DNA from: Hypericum androsaemum
Taxonomy: Eukaryota; Streptophyta; Magnoliopsida; Malpighiales; Hypericaceae
Assembly (NCBI GenBank): GCA_963995505.1
Contig: OZ023186.1
Coordinates: 8,253,570 to 8,317,569, forward strand
DNA length: 64,000 nt
Direction: 5' to 3'
The notes beneath the pieces are model-generated. The model saw only the letters and a program-made list of their open reading frames with translations, was not told where the DNA came from and did no database searches. This document shows, in pieces, positions 1 through 11,215 of the stretch; position 1 is the stretch's first letter; each line of letters opens with the position of its first letter. The position numbers were made by a program, and so were the translations under genes.

Positions 1-778
1 ATAAAATCTACCATTATAAAAAAAGTATGGCGTATACTCACAAATCCAAACTCTATCCCGGCAAAGATATTGAAAGCCAAATACCACCCCCATTGTGGTC
101 TTCTAGAGGCAGGTGATAGGTATAGCCCGAGCTATGCATGGAGAAGTTTTAAGGCTACTTGGCCAGTCCTTGTGGATGGCTTAGAGTGGAGAGTAGGTTC
201 CGAAAATCTCATTCAGATTTGGTCGGATAAATGGCTGTCCAAGTTGGACACGGGTTTTCCTAGTTATAGATACCCTGGGGCGGACCAGTATCAATATGTA
301 TCTGAACTATTTGAAGAAGGTACGACCACCTGGAATGAGAATATGTTGTCTTCTCTTTTTTCACCAGATGATATTGCCAACATTAAGGCAATCTATGTTA
401 GTCCAAGGAGGCCGGAGGATACCATGCGATGGCACTTTACCGAAGATGGTGATTTCACAGTTAGAAGTTGTTACTACTTTAGCTTCGATCTATGGTGGTG
501 AGCCTTGGAATATGCTTCACTACCAGTTCTTAACACCACTGTCTGGAAATGCATATGGAATACTTGGTTTCCCCTGAGATTAAAATTACTGCTATGGCGC
601 ATACTTGACAATAACATAGCTGTACGTGCCAATTTGCTCAGGAGGGGTATTCAAATTATAGATCACTGTCCGCTTTGTGAAAGTGAAATGGAATCCGCTC
701 TTTATCTCTTTTTCCTATGTCCCAAGGTGATGGCTTATTGGGTACAATATGGAGTGGCGGCTAGAACTTGCTTGCCTT
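1..778 (+). pseudogene. LINE (non-LTR retrotransposon) ORF2 C-terminal fragment, zf-RVT region
   Basis: One reading frame (frame 1) is open from the window edge except for a single TGA at 499-501. The translation has the layout typical of plant LINE/RVT proteins downstream of the reverse transcriptase: a KxWR..TNPNSIPAKILKAKYHPH block, then Y-SPSYAWRS, WRVG..NLIQIWSDKWL, a W-FTEDGDFTVRS block, and a zinc-binding zf-RVT segment with CPLCESEMESALYLFFLCP near 669-720. The frame is cut at 779 by the Copia element and resumes at 6065. The 5' part (endonuclease and RT core) lies outside the window. The stop and the insertion show it is dead. Assignment to the LINE class rests on family pattern; the exact family is not determined. 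Confidence 0.8.
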
Positions 779-1174
779 TATTGAAGGATAAAAGATCATG
801 ATCCATGTTCCAGGTGCAGCAAGTTGCTGCATAATTTTGCTGCAGAATTATGCAGATGTTCATCTGCAGAACATCTGCAGAATTATAGAATTCCTCCATT
901 GCCAATCTAATGCAATTATTGGTGACTCCTTGTTCCAATAATTGCCTTATCATTCTCAGGAGTTGTCCCATGCATCAACCTCGATCATATTAACTTCTAC
1001 AGCTAGAATTTTTCTCTACAACTCCTTGACTTTTCTGTGAACAGCCACATGCCACCTAAGCCTTGTACAGCTAGCCTCATGGCTAATTGGACATTAATTA
1101 GAGTCTCTTCACTTTATGTATATATACATGTACAATCTGGATTGAATGAATAAGATTGACTTCTCAATTTAACA
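779..1174 (+). repeat. 5' LTR of the Copia element
   Basis: 396 bp, repeated at 5645-6064 with scattered substitutions and about 24 bp of length difference near the 5' end. It carries a TATA-like run (TATATATACATG, about 1119-1130) upstream of the 3' part. It ends AACA directly before the primer-binding site. Confidence 0.9.
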
Positions 1175-1187
1175 TGGTATCCAAACC
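1175..1187 (+). promoter_or_regulatory. Primer-binding site (initiator Met tRNA type)
   Basis: TGGTATCCAAACC directly follows the LTR end. It resembles the common plant TGGTATCAGAGCC site complementary to the 3' end of initiator methionine tRNA, with changes in the second half. Confidence 0.7.
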
Positions 1188-1225
1188 AAACATCTAAATC
1201 GATTCAAATTCTTATTTCTTCTAAA

Positions 1226-2146
1226 ATGGCCAATGAAGCATCTGGTGTTGATCAAACCCTCGAGGTTACTTCCTCAAATAATAACCTCTACCTTCTCAAG
1301 AAAATAAATGAGATAGATGGGAATACCACCCTCAGAATTACTACAGTTTCTTTCAATGGAAAGAACTACATGTCATGGTCTAAAGCCGTGTTCATTGCCA
1401 TATGTGGAAGAGGCAGAGTGGAATTCAGCAATGGCAATCTACCTACCCCTGCAATCACTGATGCTCACTTCCCAGAATAGAGCATGTACGACCATCAAGT
1501 AATGTCTTGGTTATTGAATTCTATTGATCCTGATTTGCATAATCTATTTACTTTTGCATCCAGCACTAAGCAATTATGGGATTCTATCAAAGCTCTCTAT
1601 TCTCAACTAGAGAATATCTATAGGATATTTGAACTAAAAAAGGGAATTTCTGACCTCCAAAAGAGAGAAAAATCCTTTGTGGAGTATCTCAGCAAGCTGA
1701 AAATAATGTGGGATGAATCATCCATCCTCAGACCTGCCTCTACTGATCCAATTATCATTAACAAGAGAGAAGAAGAAGATCGTATCTTCAAAATTCTAAT
1801 GAGACTTGTTCCAGAGTTTGAGACTCTTCAAGAACAAATCTTGACAGCTGTTGAACTTCCTTCATTCGAACCTATATGTGCCCGAATTCAGAAGAAAAAA
1901 ACTAGGAAGAAAGATGTGAGTTCATATCAACAAGTTGAATCAAATTCTGAGGCTAGTTCTTTTACCACCAATCAGGACTCCTCTGCAATGGCTGTAAAAC
2001 GATGGATAAATTCAAGAGGAGGAGGATCTTCAAATAGAGGGAGAGGTGGTAGGACTAATAAGTCTCACTTCTCTTGTGATCATTGTGGGAAATCTCGTCA
2101 TACAAAGGAGAAATGTTGGATATTGCATCCCCACCTGAAGCTGTAA
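1226..2146 (+). pseudogene. Copia gag
   Basis: Gag capsid-type protein that would package the element RNA. The frame starts MANEASGVDQ at 1226 and is broken by TAG at 1478-1480, then continues in the same frame from 1484. The N-terminal part has the Copia gag signature FNGKNYMSWSKAV, followed by the UBN2-type LWDSIKALYSQLENIYRIFEL region. The C-terminus carries a CCHC zinc knuckle (CDHCGKSRHTKEKC, near 2078-2119) after a GGG/RGRGG basic stretch. The single stop suggests moderate age. Confidence 0.85.
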
Positions 2147-2329
2147 AGAGAGTAATCCAACCATGAAAAGCCAAACCTCAATGCTTACAATGCTAGAGCT
2201 ATGTCGAATCAGGCATCCTCTTCTCAAATTTCAATTGATGAGTTGGCTAAGCAGGTGCTTCTTCACCTAAAAACCAACCATGAAACCCCTGCAACTACTT
2301 CTTACAGTCTCTGATAGACTAGTGAAGTA

Positions 2330-3523
2330 ATGAGTGGTAAGAACTTGAAACTTTACTCTATAACCTTTTTTTCTATTGCTACCATGTCATGCCATTCTGC
2401 ACATTCTCAAAACATATTTGATACCACATGGATCATAGACTCAGGTGCTAATAAACATATGCCAAAACATAAGAATTTAGTTCACAAAATCAGTCCCCTG
2501 CACAATCAAACAATTGTGATAGCTGATGGAACCAGAGTTCCTATACAAGGCAATGGCCTGACCAAAATTCTTCCAAACCAAAAGGACTTGGAGGTACTCT
2601 ATGTACCAAACTTGTCGAAGAATTTGTTATCTATAAGTAAGATCACTCAGCAACTTGATTGTCTTGCTATTTTCTCAGCTAATTCCGTGCAATTTTAGGA
2701 TTGCAAAACCCGAAAGATGATTGGTGAAGGGAAACTTGTTAGTGGACTTTACCTTATTAACAATAGTCTCTATGCTCTTATATCTCACAAGGACACTTCT
2801 TCTCAGCTTTGGCATGATAGATTAGGGCATCCTAATGAAATAGTTCTTCATAAATTGATTCCAAAAATTGACAGAGGGCCTGCAACTTGTGAAAGTTGCG
2901 TGTATGCAAAACAATTTAGAACTCCCTTCAATAATTCAGAATCTATTTATGATGAGCCATTCCAACTCATTCATTTTGATGTGTGGTCTGCTCCCTTACC
3001 TTCTTATGATGGATTTCTTTATTTTGTTTCATTCATTGATCATCATAGTAGAGCTTCTTGGATATATCTCTTAAGACATAAGAGTGATGTGTTTAATAAA
3101 TTTCAGGAGTTCAATAACATGATTAATAATCAGTTTAATGCTAGGATTAAAATCTTGTACACGGATAATGGAACTGAGTATATGAAAGATTTTGAGGAAT
3201 ATCTATTGAAACTTGGCATAATTCATCAGACCTTGTGTGTATATACACCTCAGCAAAATGGACTCACTGAGAGGAAGAATCGACATTTGTTGGATGTAGC
3301 TAGAGCCATCATGTTTAGAATGAACGTAAAGAAAATATATTTGAGCGATGCTGTTCTCACTGCATGCCATCTCATTAATCGATTTCCATGTAAAACATTA
3401 AAAAATAGATCTCCCATTGAGATTTTGCTAGGCAGAAAACCTGATCTTACTTACTTAAAAGTGTTTGGCTGCTGTTGTTACACTTATGTTCCTCAAGAAA
3501 AGAGAGACAAATTAGATAAATAG
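2330..3523 (+). pseudogene. Copia protease and integrase part of pol
   Basis: Same frame as gag. Aspartic protease motif WIIDSGANKHM is near 2428-2460. A TAG at 2696-2698 interrupts, then GAG-preintegrase LWHDRLGHP and the CESCVYAK zinc segment follow. The integrase core has IHFDVWS, YTDNGTEY and TPQQNGLTERKNR, so the D, D and E residues are present. The frame ends at TAG 3521-3523, after which the reading frame shifts. Family assignment is firm; activity is excluded by the breaks. Confidence 0.88.
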
Positions 3524-3605
3524 GCCATCAAGTGTATCTTTCTTGGGTACTCTACAACCCAAAAAGGGCTATAAATGCTACTCACTTAGTCTAAAGTAGA
3601 AGATT

Positions 3606-5637
3606 GTGTCCAGAGATGTCAAATTTCTGGAACACATCTCTTTCTTTGATGATCAGACTAAGGACAGCATTCAGAGGGAGCTTGCAGATTTAACTACTAA
3701 CCCAATTGTTAGCTTGCCTAGATCTAATATCATGCATGTATCAAATCATACCATCAATCATACAACTCCTTCTAAAGAATCTCAGGAAGGTACTTTTCCA
3801 GACCTACAATATAACGCCAGAAGTGAATCTAGTCCTAGTACTCTGTAAGATGAAATCTCTGCTACAAACTCTCCAACAAGTACGCAATCTGATCATCTCC
3901 CTACTGATGATATTAATGACGCTGTGCATCAAGATGATGATGGCAACAACTTGCATCAATCTGATTATAATATCAGAAAATCATCTAGAACAAAAATTTC
4001 TAATTGCAGACTTAAAGACTATAAAATTTATCATAGTCAATATCCAATTGAGAATTATATTTCCTATTATCATATCAGTGCTCAATATAAGACTTATCTT
4101 ATTTGCATTGATAAGGTCATAGAACCTAAGAGCTACCTAGATGCTATGAAATCTGATGTATGGAAGAAAGCCATGTCTGAAGAACTCGATGCTTTGCATA
4201 GAAATAAGACGTGGTCCGTTTGTGATCTTCCTAAGAATAAAGAGCCTATTGTTTGCAAATGGATCTATAAGATTAAGCAACAGAGTGATGGCTCTATAGA
4301 GAGATTTAAAGCTCGATTAGTTACAAAAGAATTCACTCAAACGCCTGGTATTAATTACAGTGAAACTTTTGCTCCTGTGGCTAAGATGAAAACTATAAGA
4401 ATCCTAATCTCTCTTGCTATTAATCAAGGATGGAATCTTGAACACATGGATGTCAAGAATGCTTTTTTGCATGGAGACTTAGAAGAAGAAGTTTATCTTA
4501 ACTTACCTCTAGGACATCTACAAGGAGGGACAAGTAAAGTTTGCAGATTATATAAGGCCATCTATGGACTTAAGCAATCTCCTCGTGCTTGGTACACTAA
4601 ACTGAGCAAGGAATTGCTGAGCTTAGGGTTCAAGAAATGCTACTCTGATACCTCTCTATTTGTATCAAACAATGAACATGGTAAGATTATTGTTTTAGTA
4701 TATGTAGATGATATTCTTATTGCGGGAACTCATCAAGCAACTCAAGTTTGATCTACATAGCTGGATTGATATTAAGGATCTAGGTAAGCTCAAATACTTT
4801 CTTGGTGTTGAGATTGCTTACTCCTTTAAAGGTATGTTTCTTAACCAAAGAAAATATACATTGGACTTGCTGAAAGAGTTTAAAAAGCTTGGTGCAAAGC
4901 CGTTTAGAACCCCTATAGAACTTAACATAAAGGTCAATAATTATGAAGGGGAGCTTTACACCAATGTTGTGAAGTTTCAAAGAATGGTTGGCAAGTTAAT
5001 TTACTTGGCTATAACTTGACCCGATATAACTTATGCTATTAGCTTGTTAAGTCGAGTTACGCACTCCCCAAGAGTTACTCATGTTGAAATTATGGATAGA
5101 ATATTGCAATACTTAAAAGGTTGCCCAGGTAAAGGCATCTTGATGAAAAAATCTAACAATCTTTGTATTGTTGCCTATGCAGATGCAAGCTATGGAGGAA
5201 CATGTGACAATCAAAAGTCCACCACTGGTTATTGTGCATTCATTAGAGGCAATCCCGTGGTATGGAAATCAAAAAAATAGAACGTTGGGCCGTGCTCTAG
5301 TGCTGAAGTGGAGTATCGAGCAATGGCTAATGCTACATGTGAGTTACTATAGATTAAGAGCATAATGAGAGAATGATAGATCAAAGTTCCATCACAAATG
5401 GAGGTCTATTATGACAACAAGGCCGCCATATACATCGCATCCAACCTAGTCTTTCACGAGCAGACAAAACATATTGAAATTGACTGCCATTTTTTTCGTG
5501 ACAAAGTTCAAGAAAGAATCATTTGTACTCCGTATGTTGAACAAGCTGCAGACATATTCACCAAACCAGTCGGGACTGCCATATTTGAACATCACTTGGT
5601 CAAGTTGGGAATCTGTGATATTTATCTCCCAACTTGA
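3606..5637 (+). pseudogene. Copia reverse transcriptase and RNase H part of pol
   Basis: RVT_2-type reverse transcriptase: VWKKAMSEELDAL, KWIYKIKQQSDG, YSETFAPVAKMKT, MDVKNAFLHGDLEEEVY and the catalytic YVDDILIAG (about 4699-4725). A frameshift near 4740 moves the rest to another frame (ending 5637) with DLGKLKYFLGVE. The RNase H domain has YADASYGG, TTGYCAFI and an SSAEVEYRAM-type segment after an in-frame TAG at 5278-5280. The end near 5637 sits just before the purine tract and the right LTR. The linker 3606-3923 is poorly conserved. Confidence 0.85.
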
Positions 5638-5644
5638 GGAGGAG

Positions 5645-6064
5645 TATTGAAGGATAAAAGATCACGATCTGTTCCAGGAGCTACATGTGTATTGCTACAG
5701 ATATTGCACCAGGTTGCTGCATAATGTTACTGCATAATTATGTTGATGTTCATCTGTAGAACATCTGGAGAATTCTTGAATTCCTCCATTGCCAATCTGA
5801 TGCAATTATTGGTGACTCTTTGTTCCATTAATTGCCTTATCATTCTCAGGAGTTGTCCCATGCATCAACCTCGACCTTATTAACTTCAGCAGTTAGAATT
5901 CTTCTCTGCAACTCCTCGACTTCTCTGTCAACAGCCACATACCACCTAAGCTTTATAAAGCTAGCCTAATGGCTAATAGGACATTAATTAGAGTCTCTTC
6001 ACTTTGTGTATATATACCTGTACAATCTGTGTTGAATGAATAAGATTGACTTCTCAATTTAACA
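5645..6064 (+). repeat. 3' LTR of the Copia element
   Basis: 420 bp, aligned along its whole length with 779-1174. It is preceded by the purine tract at 5634-5644 and followed by the GCCTT target duplication. Divergence from the 5' LTR is visible by eye every few tens of bases, so the insertion is not recent. Confidence 0.9.
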
Positions 6065-6640
6065 GCCTTCTTTGGTTACTGAATGAGGAAGAAGAGTCGC
6101 AATTAATTGGGGTATATGGAAATACCGGAATCAGATTGTGTTCTATCTTGACGAGATGGCTGATATTCATCAACAGTTAGGGACTCCACTAACACTCTTA
6201 TAGGACTTCCAATCTGTAAATGCCCGAGCTAATGTTAGTGCAACTCAACGTCAGTGTCCTCAATGATGGTGGTGGCCAAGTTACTGGGGTAGCTAGAGAT
6301 GACAAAGGAGCATTCATAATTGGTGCAACTCAATGTTACCCTTATCAGAACCATTCGACGATGCTCAAAGCCCTAGGGATTAAGTTGGGTTTGGACATTG
6401 CTATAGCTAATGGCTTCTTCAATGTTATCCTTGAATCAGATTGCATCCTAGTCGTTAAACTTTATAAGGATCCTCCCAGACGAGAAGTGACCTCTCGATC
6501 ATTATAGAGGAATGTCGAGCAATATAGAGGCAATTAGAGAGACGTATGTTCCAGTTCACCAGACGGGAAGGAAACGTGCCGGCTCACCTATTATCCAAGT
6601 ACGATCAAGAGCAGGTAAAACTCTCTATAATATTTTTCTC
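6065..6640 (+). pseudogene. LINE fragment continued: RNase H-like domain
   Basis: Continuation of the fragment at 1-778 across the Copia insertion. After GCCTT the frame reads NWGIWKYRNQIVFYLDEM, the conserved W-x-IWKxRN signature that follows zf-RVT in plant LINE proteins. A frameshift then leads to the RNase H (RVT_3 type) domain at 6220-6507 with VNDGGGQVTGVARDDKG-like sequence, AxGIKLGLDIA and VILESDC. Further similarity (IEECRAI, NVPAHLLSK) runs to about 6610 in another frame. Several stops make this a pseudogene. Confidence 0.78.
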
Positions 6641-6774
6641 CCCTCCTGAGACGATCAATGCTTGAAGAAGATCTGGATATGAGCTAGTCATCACTTTCTT
6701 TCTTTCAGTTGATTCATGTAACATGATGTTTCTAGTGATCTGATTCATAGTGATATAGAGTCTATCTTACATAA

Positions 6775-8720
6775 TCATACTTGAAAAATAGTAGATCTAC
6801 CTCAGAGAAGCAAAACATTAGGCCATAAGTGGATCTTTAAAAAGAAGATGAAGCCAGATGGTACTGTTGATAAGTACAAGGCTAGAGTTATAGTTAAAAG
6901 CTACAAGCAAAATGAAGGTGTTGATTATATTGAAACGTATGCTCCTGTCTCCATATTGACACGTATGCTCCTATATCCAGAAAACCTCTATAAGATTACT
7001 TATAGCCTTTGCTATTTTGTTTGACCTAGAGATCCATCAAATGGACATGAAAATGGCCTTCTTTAACAGAGATTTGGAAGAGAAAATTTACATGGAACAA
7101 CCTGAAGGCTTTGTGGTTCCAGGTAAAGAACATAAGGTGTACAAGCTTGTAAAATCCTTGTATGGATTAAAACAAGCACCTAAGTAATGTCACAAAAAAT
7201 TTGATAGTATATTGCTATTAAACTGATTTCGGATAAACCAGTATGATAAATGTGTCTATGTGAAAGGATATAATAAAGACTACGTGATAGTATGTCTCTA
7301 CGTAGATGATATGTTGATTATTGAAAATAATAATAATATTAAAATTACTAAGAGAATGTTGTCGTAGAATTTCGACATGAAAGACATGGGATAAGCTGAC
7401 TTAATATTTGGGATAAAAATCACTAGGACTTCAAATGGTTAGGCGCTTTCTCAAAGTCACTATGTCGAAAAGATACTTGATAAATTTGATAAGGAATGCA
7501 ATGTGATAGCGAGAACCCCTATACAGGTAGTGTCGAGTCTTTGAAAGAATTGCGGAGATAGTGTGCGACAACTAGACTATTCTAGAGTTATAAACAGTCT
7601 AATGTACCTCATGGACTGTACTAAACTTGATATTGCAACTCAATAAACAAATTATCAAGATATAAATGTAACTCCAGTGATGAACACCGGAAAGCGATAG
7701 TTAGAGTACTTAGATACCTAAGGTACACTGTTAACCGTGGATTACACTATACGAGACATCCAGCCGTTCTTGAAGGGGTATTCAGACGCAAACTGAATCT
7801 CGGACTCCAAGAATATAAAATTCACGAGCGGATACATATTTACCATAGTAATAAAATACGGATTTTGGTTCGTCCAGTCCGACCAGTTATACTGCTTGTC
7901 GAACTAGACATTTTTTATTACCATTATTCGAATAATATGTAAACTAAATAGTCAAAATATAGATTTTAAAATTCACATTTTACAGTTATCAACCAATTTA
8001 TAACATATAAAGTCCATTTTTCTTTGTTGATTGAGAGAAATTGAGCATATGATACGACTTTTTATTTTAAATTTTGCTGATTTGGATAAAATACGGTCCG
8101 ACTAGCAGTCTGAGTCAAAAATCAGTGCAAACTGCCCAGTCCAACATGGCAGTCTGAGTCAAAAACTAGTATAAACTGTATGGTCCGACCAAATTTTGGG
8201 CAGTCATACTAGAGGTACCATTTTTACCCCTAAAAATTGACCGCTCTTTTGAACGATTTATGGTCTGACTGGTCGATAGTCAGTCGAACCATATTTTTTA
8301 AAACTATGATATTTACAGTTAGAGGAGCAGCGATTTCGTGAAGGTCATGCAAGCAAACTTACATTGCTAGATCAACTATGGGATCAGAATTCATAGCGTT
8401 GGATCTAGCAACTGAAGATGCAAACTGGCTATGAAGTTTCTTGGAGGATATACCAATGTGGTTGAGACCAGTGTCTTCCATTAGCGAGCATTGTTATAGT
8501 CAGTCAGCTATTGGAAGAGCACAAGTAATGTGTATAATAGAAAGTTTATACACATACGCTGTAGACATAAATCTGTGAAAATATTATTGAGAACGGATGT
8601 GATATCTTTAGACTTTGTAAAGTCAAAAGAAAAAATATCGCAGATCCATTAACCAAAGATCTAAAGAGAGACCTAGCCGATGCATCATCTAGGAGAATTA
8701 GGGATTAAAGCCTATAAAAT
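6775..8720 (+). pseudogene. Degenerate Copia pol remnant (RT and RNase H)
   Basis: A second, unrelated Copia lineage. Readable in mixed frames: HKWIFKKKMKPDGTVDKYKAR, EGVDYIETYAPVS, IHQMDMKMAFFNRDLEEKIYM, EQPEGFVVPGKEHKVYKLVKSLYGLKQAP, LYVDDMLIIENN, FDMKDMG, the RNase H piece [13 protein letters not shown], then after an inserted MITE (7844-8308) the piece AAIS-KSCKQTYIARSTMGSEFIALDLATEDANW, and a tail NIADPLTKDLKRDLA near 8635-8680. Many stops and frameshifts. No 5' half or 5' LTR is seen, so the element is truncated on the left. Confidence 0.82.
7844..8308. mobile_element. hAT-type MITE, copy 1 (465 bp)
   Basis: Ends are inverted repeats: left CATAGTAATAAAATACGG, right (reverse complement) CATAGTTTTAAAAAATATGG. 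A perfect 8-bp target duplication ATATTTAC lies at 7836-7843 and 8309-8316. Subterminal copies of GTCYGACC-type words occur on both sides. It interrupts the RNase H domain of the Copia remnant exactly. No coding sequence. The 8-bp duplication and CA(T)AG termini fit the hAT superfamily. Confidence 0.85.
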
Positions 8721-9313
8721 GACCTAAACCCATGATGGAAACCCAACCTGAATTATAAACCCCGATCTATAGGTTCAATGAGATAACCAAATTGTGAGAC
8801 TAAGGTCGAAGAAAGCACTCAAAAAATTGAGTTCTCACCTATTCCTATGATGAAAGACATGCCCACGAGAACGTTAAGCTTTAAGCTTTTATTGATCCTT
8901 ATACTTCGAGTATACATAAGTGGGGTATGGTAGGATACTTCTTACAAGAGATCACCTATATCGAATGTGAAAGGGCCGCTTCTCTGAGGTAAGTTAAGGA
9001 CTAAATCTCTAGAGCATTCGATGAAGTTTTCAAGGCAGTCTAGGGCCAAAATGGACAAAAATGAAAGTACCGAGTAGTGGTTTGAGAAGGAGTTGTGTGA
9101 GTACCTTTGTCTTGATATACATAAAATGCCAAATAGTTCAAGGCATCGCGTCCACTCGTTGGCAAGTATATCCAAAGGCTTTTTTACTAAGAAAAGTTCA
9201 AGGCTATCAACCACCTTTACTGATGCAACAACTCATGCAAAACTCTAAAGGTTCATGTAGCATTGGTAGGCTCATACAATAGCATATCAGACTATTGCTT
9301 TCATGTAGAGGAT
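8721..9313 (+). other. Probable 3' untranslated part of the Copia remnant
   Basis: 593 bp between the decayed pol tail and a candidate LTR. No coding similarity is recognised in either strand; open frames of 70-90 codons here have no motifs. Confidence 0.4.
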
Positions 9314-10189
9314 TATTGGAGAATTGAATTATTTTAAACTATCGAGGAGGTTGGCCCAACATGTAGTGTAAGTTGGGTTTGGAGCCTAAGTGCTTAATTA
9401 AAAAGAGAATTCTAATTAAATATAATCTCTTAGCAACTTTGAGTTAATGTAGGCACGCCAATTGATTTTGGGTGTCAATATGATCAATGCGAAATATGTA
9501 GAGAAAGTTTCGTAATGATGAATGACACTTGCAATAAATCAATTCTAGGTGTGAAAGAAAATTGGCTTCGAAATGATGTGAATTTTATCAGACATCATGA
9601 ATTCGAGATTTATGACTCCGATAACTACTCATTTATTGACTATGGTTAATAGAGGCCTTAATAGTTGTAACGCTTATTTATTGACCATAGTTAATAGGGG
9701 ATTTAATGACCACCATTTAATAGGGTCTTAAAGTCTCCCTACAAAAGGAGACCTCCTCCTCTCATTTTATACACACACAAAAACTCACACCGAGTTTTAT
9801 ATTTTACACTCTTCCCCTTAGATTAGCACATATCATTCTTGCATAGTGTTAGAGTTACGCAACCTCAAAAAGTTCACAAAGTGTTCAATAGTGCTTCCTA
9901 TTGTTCACGTGATTGGACATTGTACATTGGGAACTCTCTTACTCTTAGAAGTCTGAAGCTATAAGACGAGTAATAAGAGTTTAAAGACACATGGCTTGAT
10001 GTGATCTCATCTAAGATCCAGTCCGAAGTTCGTGATATTCATGAAGATGGCGCAATTTGAAGAATGCTCCCCACATTAGAGAAGACAATATTTTACAGTG
10101 GTTATAAACTATTTCTTATCCTATTATATTGCTTACGATTTATATATATATATTTGTTCAAACCGTATATTTATTAATATTTTCCAACA
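9314..10189 (+). repeat. Candidate 3' LTR of the Copia remnant
   Basis: Starts TATTGGAG and ends TTTCCAACA, imperfect terminal inverted repeats TATTGG/CCAACA. It lies at the expected distance downstream of the pol tail and contains a promoter-like stretch (CTCCCTACAAAAGGAGACC, about 9737-9755) followed by a pyrimidine-rich leader. There is no second copy in the window to confirm the ends, so the boundaries are tentative. Confidence 0.4.
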
Positions 10190-10954
10190 CTATGCAAGAA
10201 AGCTCAGCGGATCCCAAGCTCGAGGTTGTCTTTCCCACGGCGTAGTCCGTAATAAAGTATTTGAAGTCTCTATCGTCTAAACTCAACCCCATCGCCATCA
10301 ACTCACCTGCTGCTAGGGGACAGTGCACTAGGGCGTCTGCTGGAGTTGACAACTTTCTACGTAGAGAATATCCCACCAAATTGAAGAAGCTGTAGTCTTT
10401 TCACCAAAAAGGCAAAGGTTGCTGATGCATTCATTCCTACAAAACTATTATTAAAAAAAAGAATTTGGTTTCATTAGGCTGCACAAAGGGGAGGATGTAA
10501 AAAAAGTTATCAGAGCAAAATTAGAAGCACAATTTGAATGCAAAGAACTGCAGGATGCTATTTCAAAGTACAAGCGACTCCCCAGGTCTCAAGGAAGGAG
10601 ACAGACGACCAACAAGACACAAGCACTAATATCAATTCGACGGGGTCGAATTGGAAGCATTCCAAATACAATGAACCTCCCTCTCCATCTCCCTAACCCT
10701 CCTCTAGCTACCCTCCTCCTCAACCACCATGTATCTCCCCATGTCCCCCACCTCCTCCCTTAACTTCCCCACTCCATGACTCTCTCCAAGCCCTACCATC
10801 AACCTCCAAACTGCCTCACCCTGCTTTTCAAACCACCTTGCCACTTCAACCCCTTACCCCCAAATCATCTTTACCCCGCAAAACAACCCCTTACCTCGCA
10901 AAATAACCTTTCTTCCTCATCTATGGCAAAGAAGTCAACTATTGTCACTCCTTT
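10190..10954. other. Unassigned, coding-like scraps
   Basis: Short stretches look once-coding on the plus strand (for example DPKLEVVFPTA and VIKYLKSLSSKLNPIAINSP near 10,210-10,310, and IRLHKGEDVKKVIRAKLEAQFE-like sequence near 10,475-10,545), but no family is recognised and stops are frequent. A cytosine-rich tract covers 10,670-10,910. Confidence 0.3.
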
Positions 10955-11215
10955 ATGGATTACCTCTCCCCTTACTGGAGGGTGGAAGACCTTCCTAACA
11001 TGTTCAGCAAAGTCAGCAAGCTGCTGGACGACTTCATTACCCAGAAGCTCTTGAAGAAAAATACAAGGTTCGGATTTGTCCAAGTTCCGATGGGTGCAAA
11101 TTTTGCTACAGCTATCAAAAGGGGTCCCGAAAGTCTCATTGGTTATCAGCGTATAATGGTTGATGCGGCATACTTGTGTTGCGGAAAAAAGGTTATAAGA
11201 ACGTCAAGGGACTGA
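10955..11215 (+). pseudogene. RRM-like fragment, LINE ORF1 type
   Basis: An 86-codon frame contains FSKVSKLLDDFITQKLL, then TRFGFVQVPMGANFATAIKR and LIGYQRIMVDAAY. The RFGFVxV segment is in the RNP1 position of an RNA-recognition motif, and the G-x-RIMVD segment matches the end of the domain. Plant LINE ORF1-like proteins have this RRM with an FSKFG....RKRxxxxxRFGFVRF pattern. It is too short to assign firmly; a host RRM gene fragment is the alternative. Confidence 0.4.

Larger units (their letters stand above)
779..6064 (+). mobile_element. Full-length Ty1/copia retrotransposon with non-canonical TA..CA ends
   Basis: Two direct LTRs (779-1174 and 5645-6064) flank gag, protease, integrase, RT and RNase H in the Copia order. 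Both LTRs start TATTGAAGGATAAAAG and end TTTAACA. A perfect 5-bp target duplication GCCTT lies at 774-778 and 6065-6069, which fixes the ends and shows that the LTR starts with TA rather than TG. A methionine-tRNA-type primer site follows the left LTR, and a purine tract (TTGAGGAGGAG) precedes the right LTR. The coding region has several stops and frameshifts, so the element is not autonomous. It is inserted into the LINE fragment. Confidence 0.93.
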
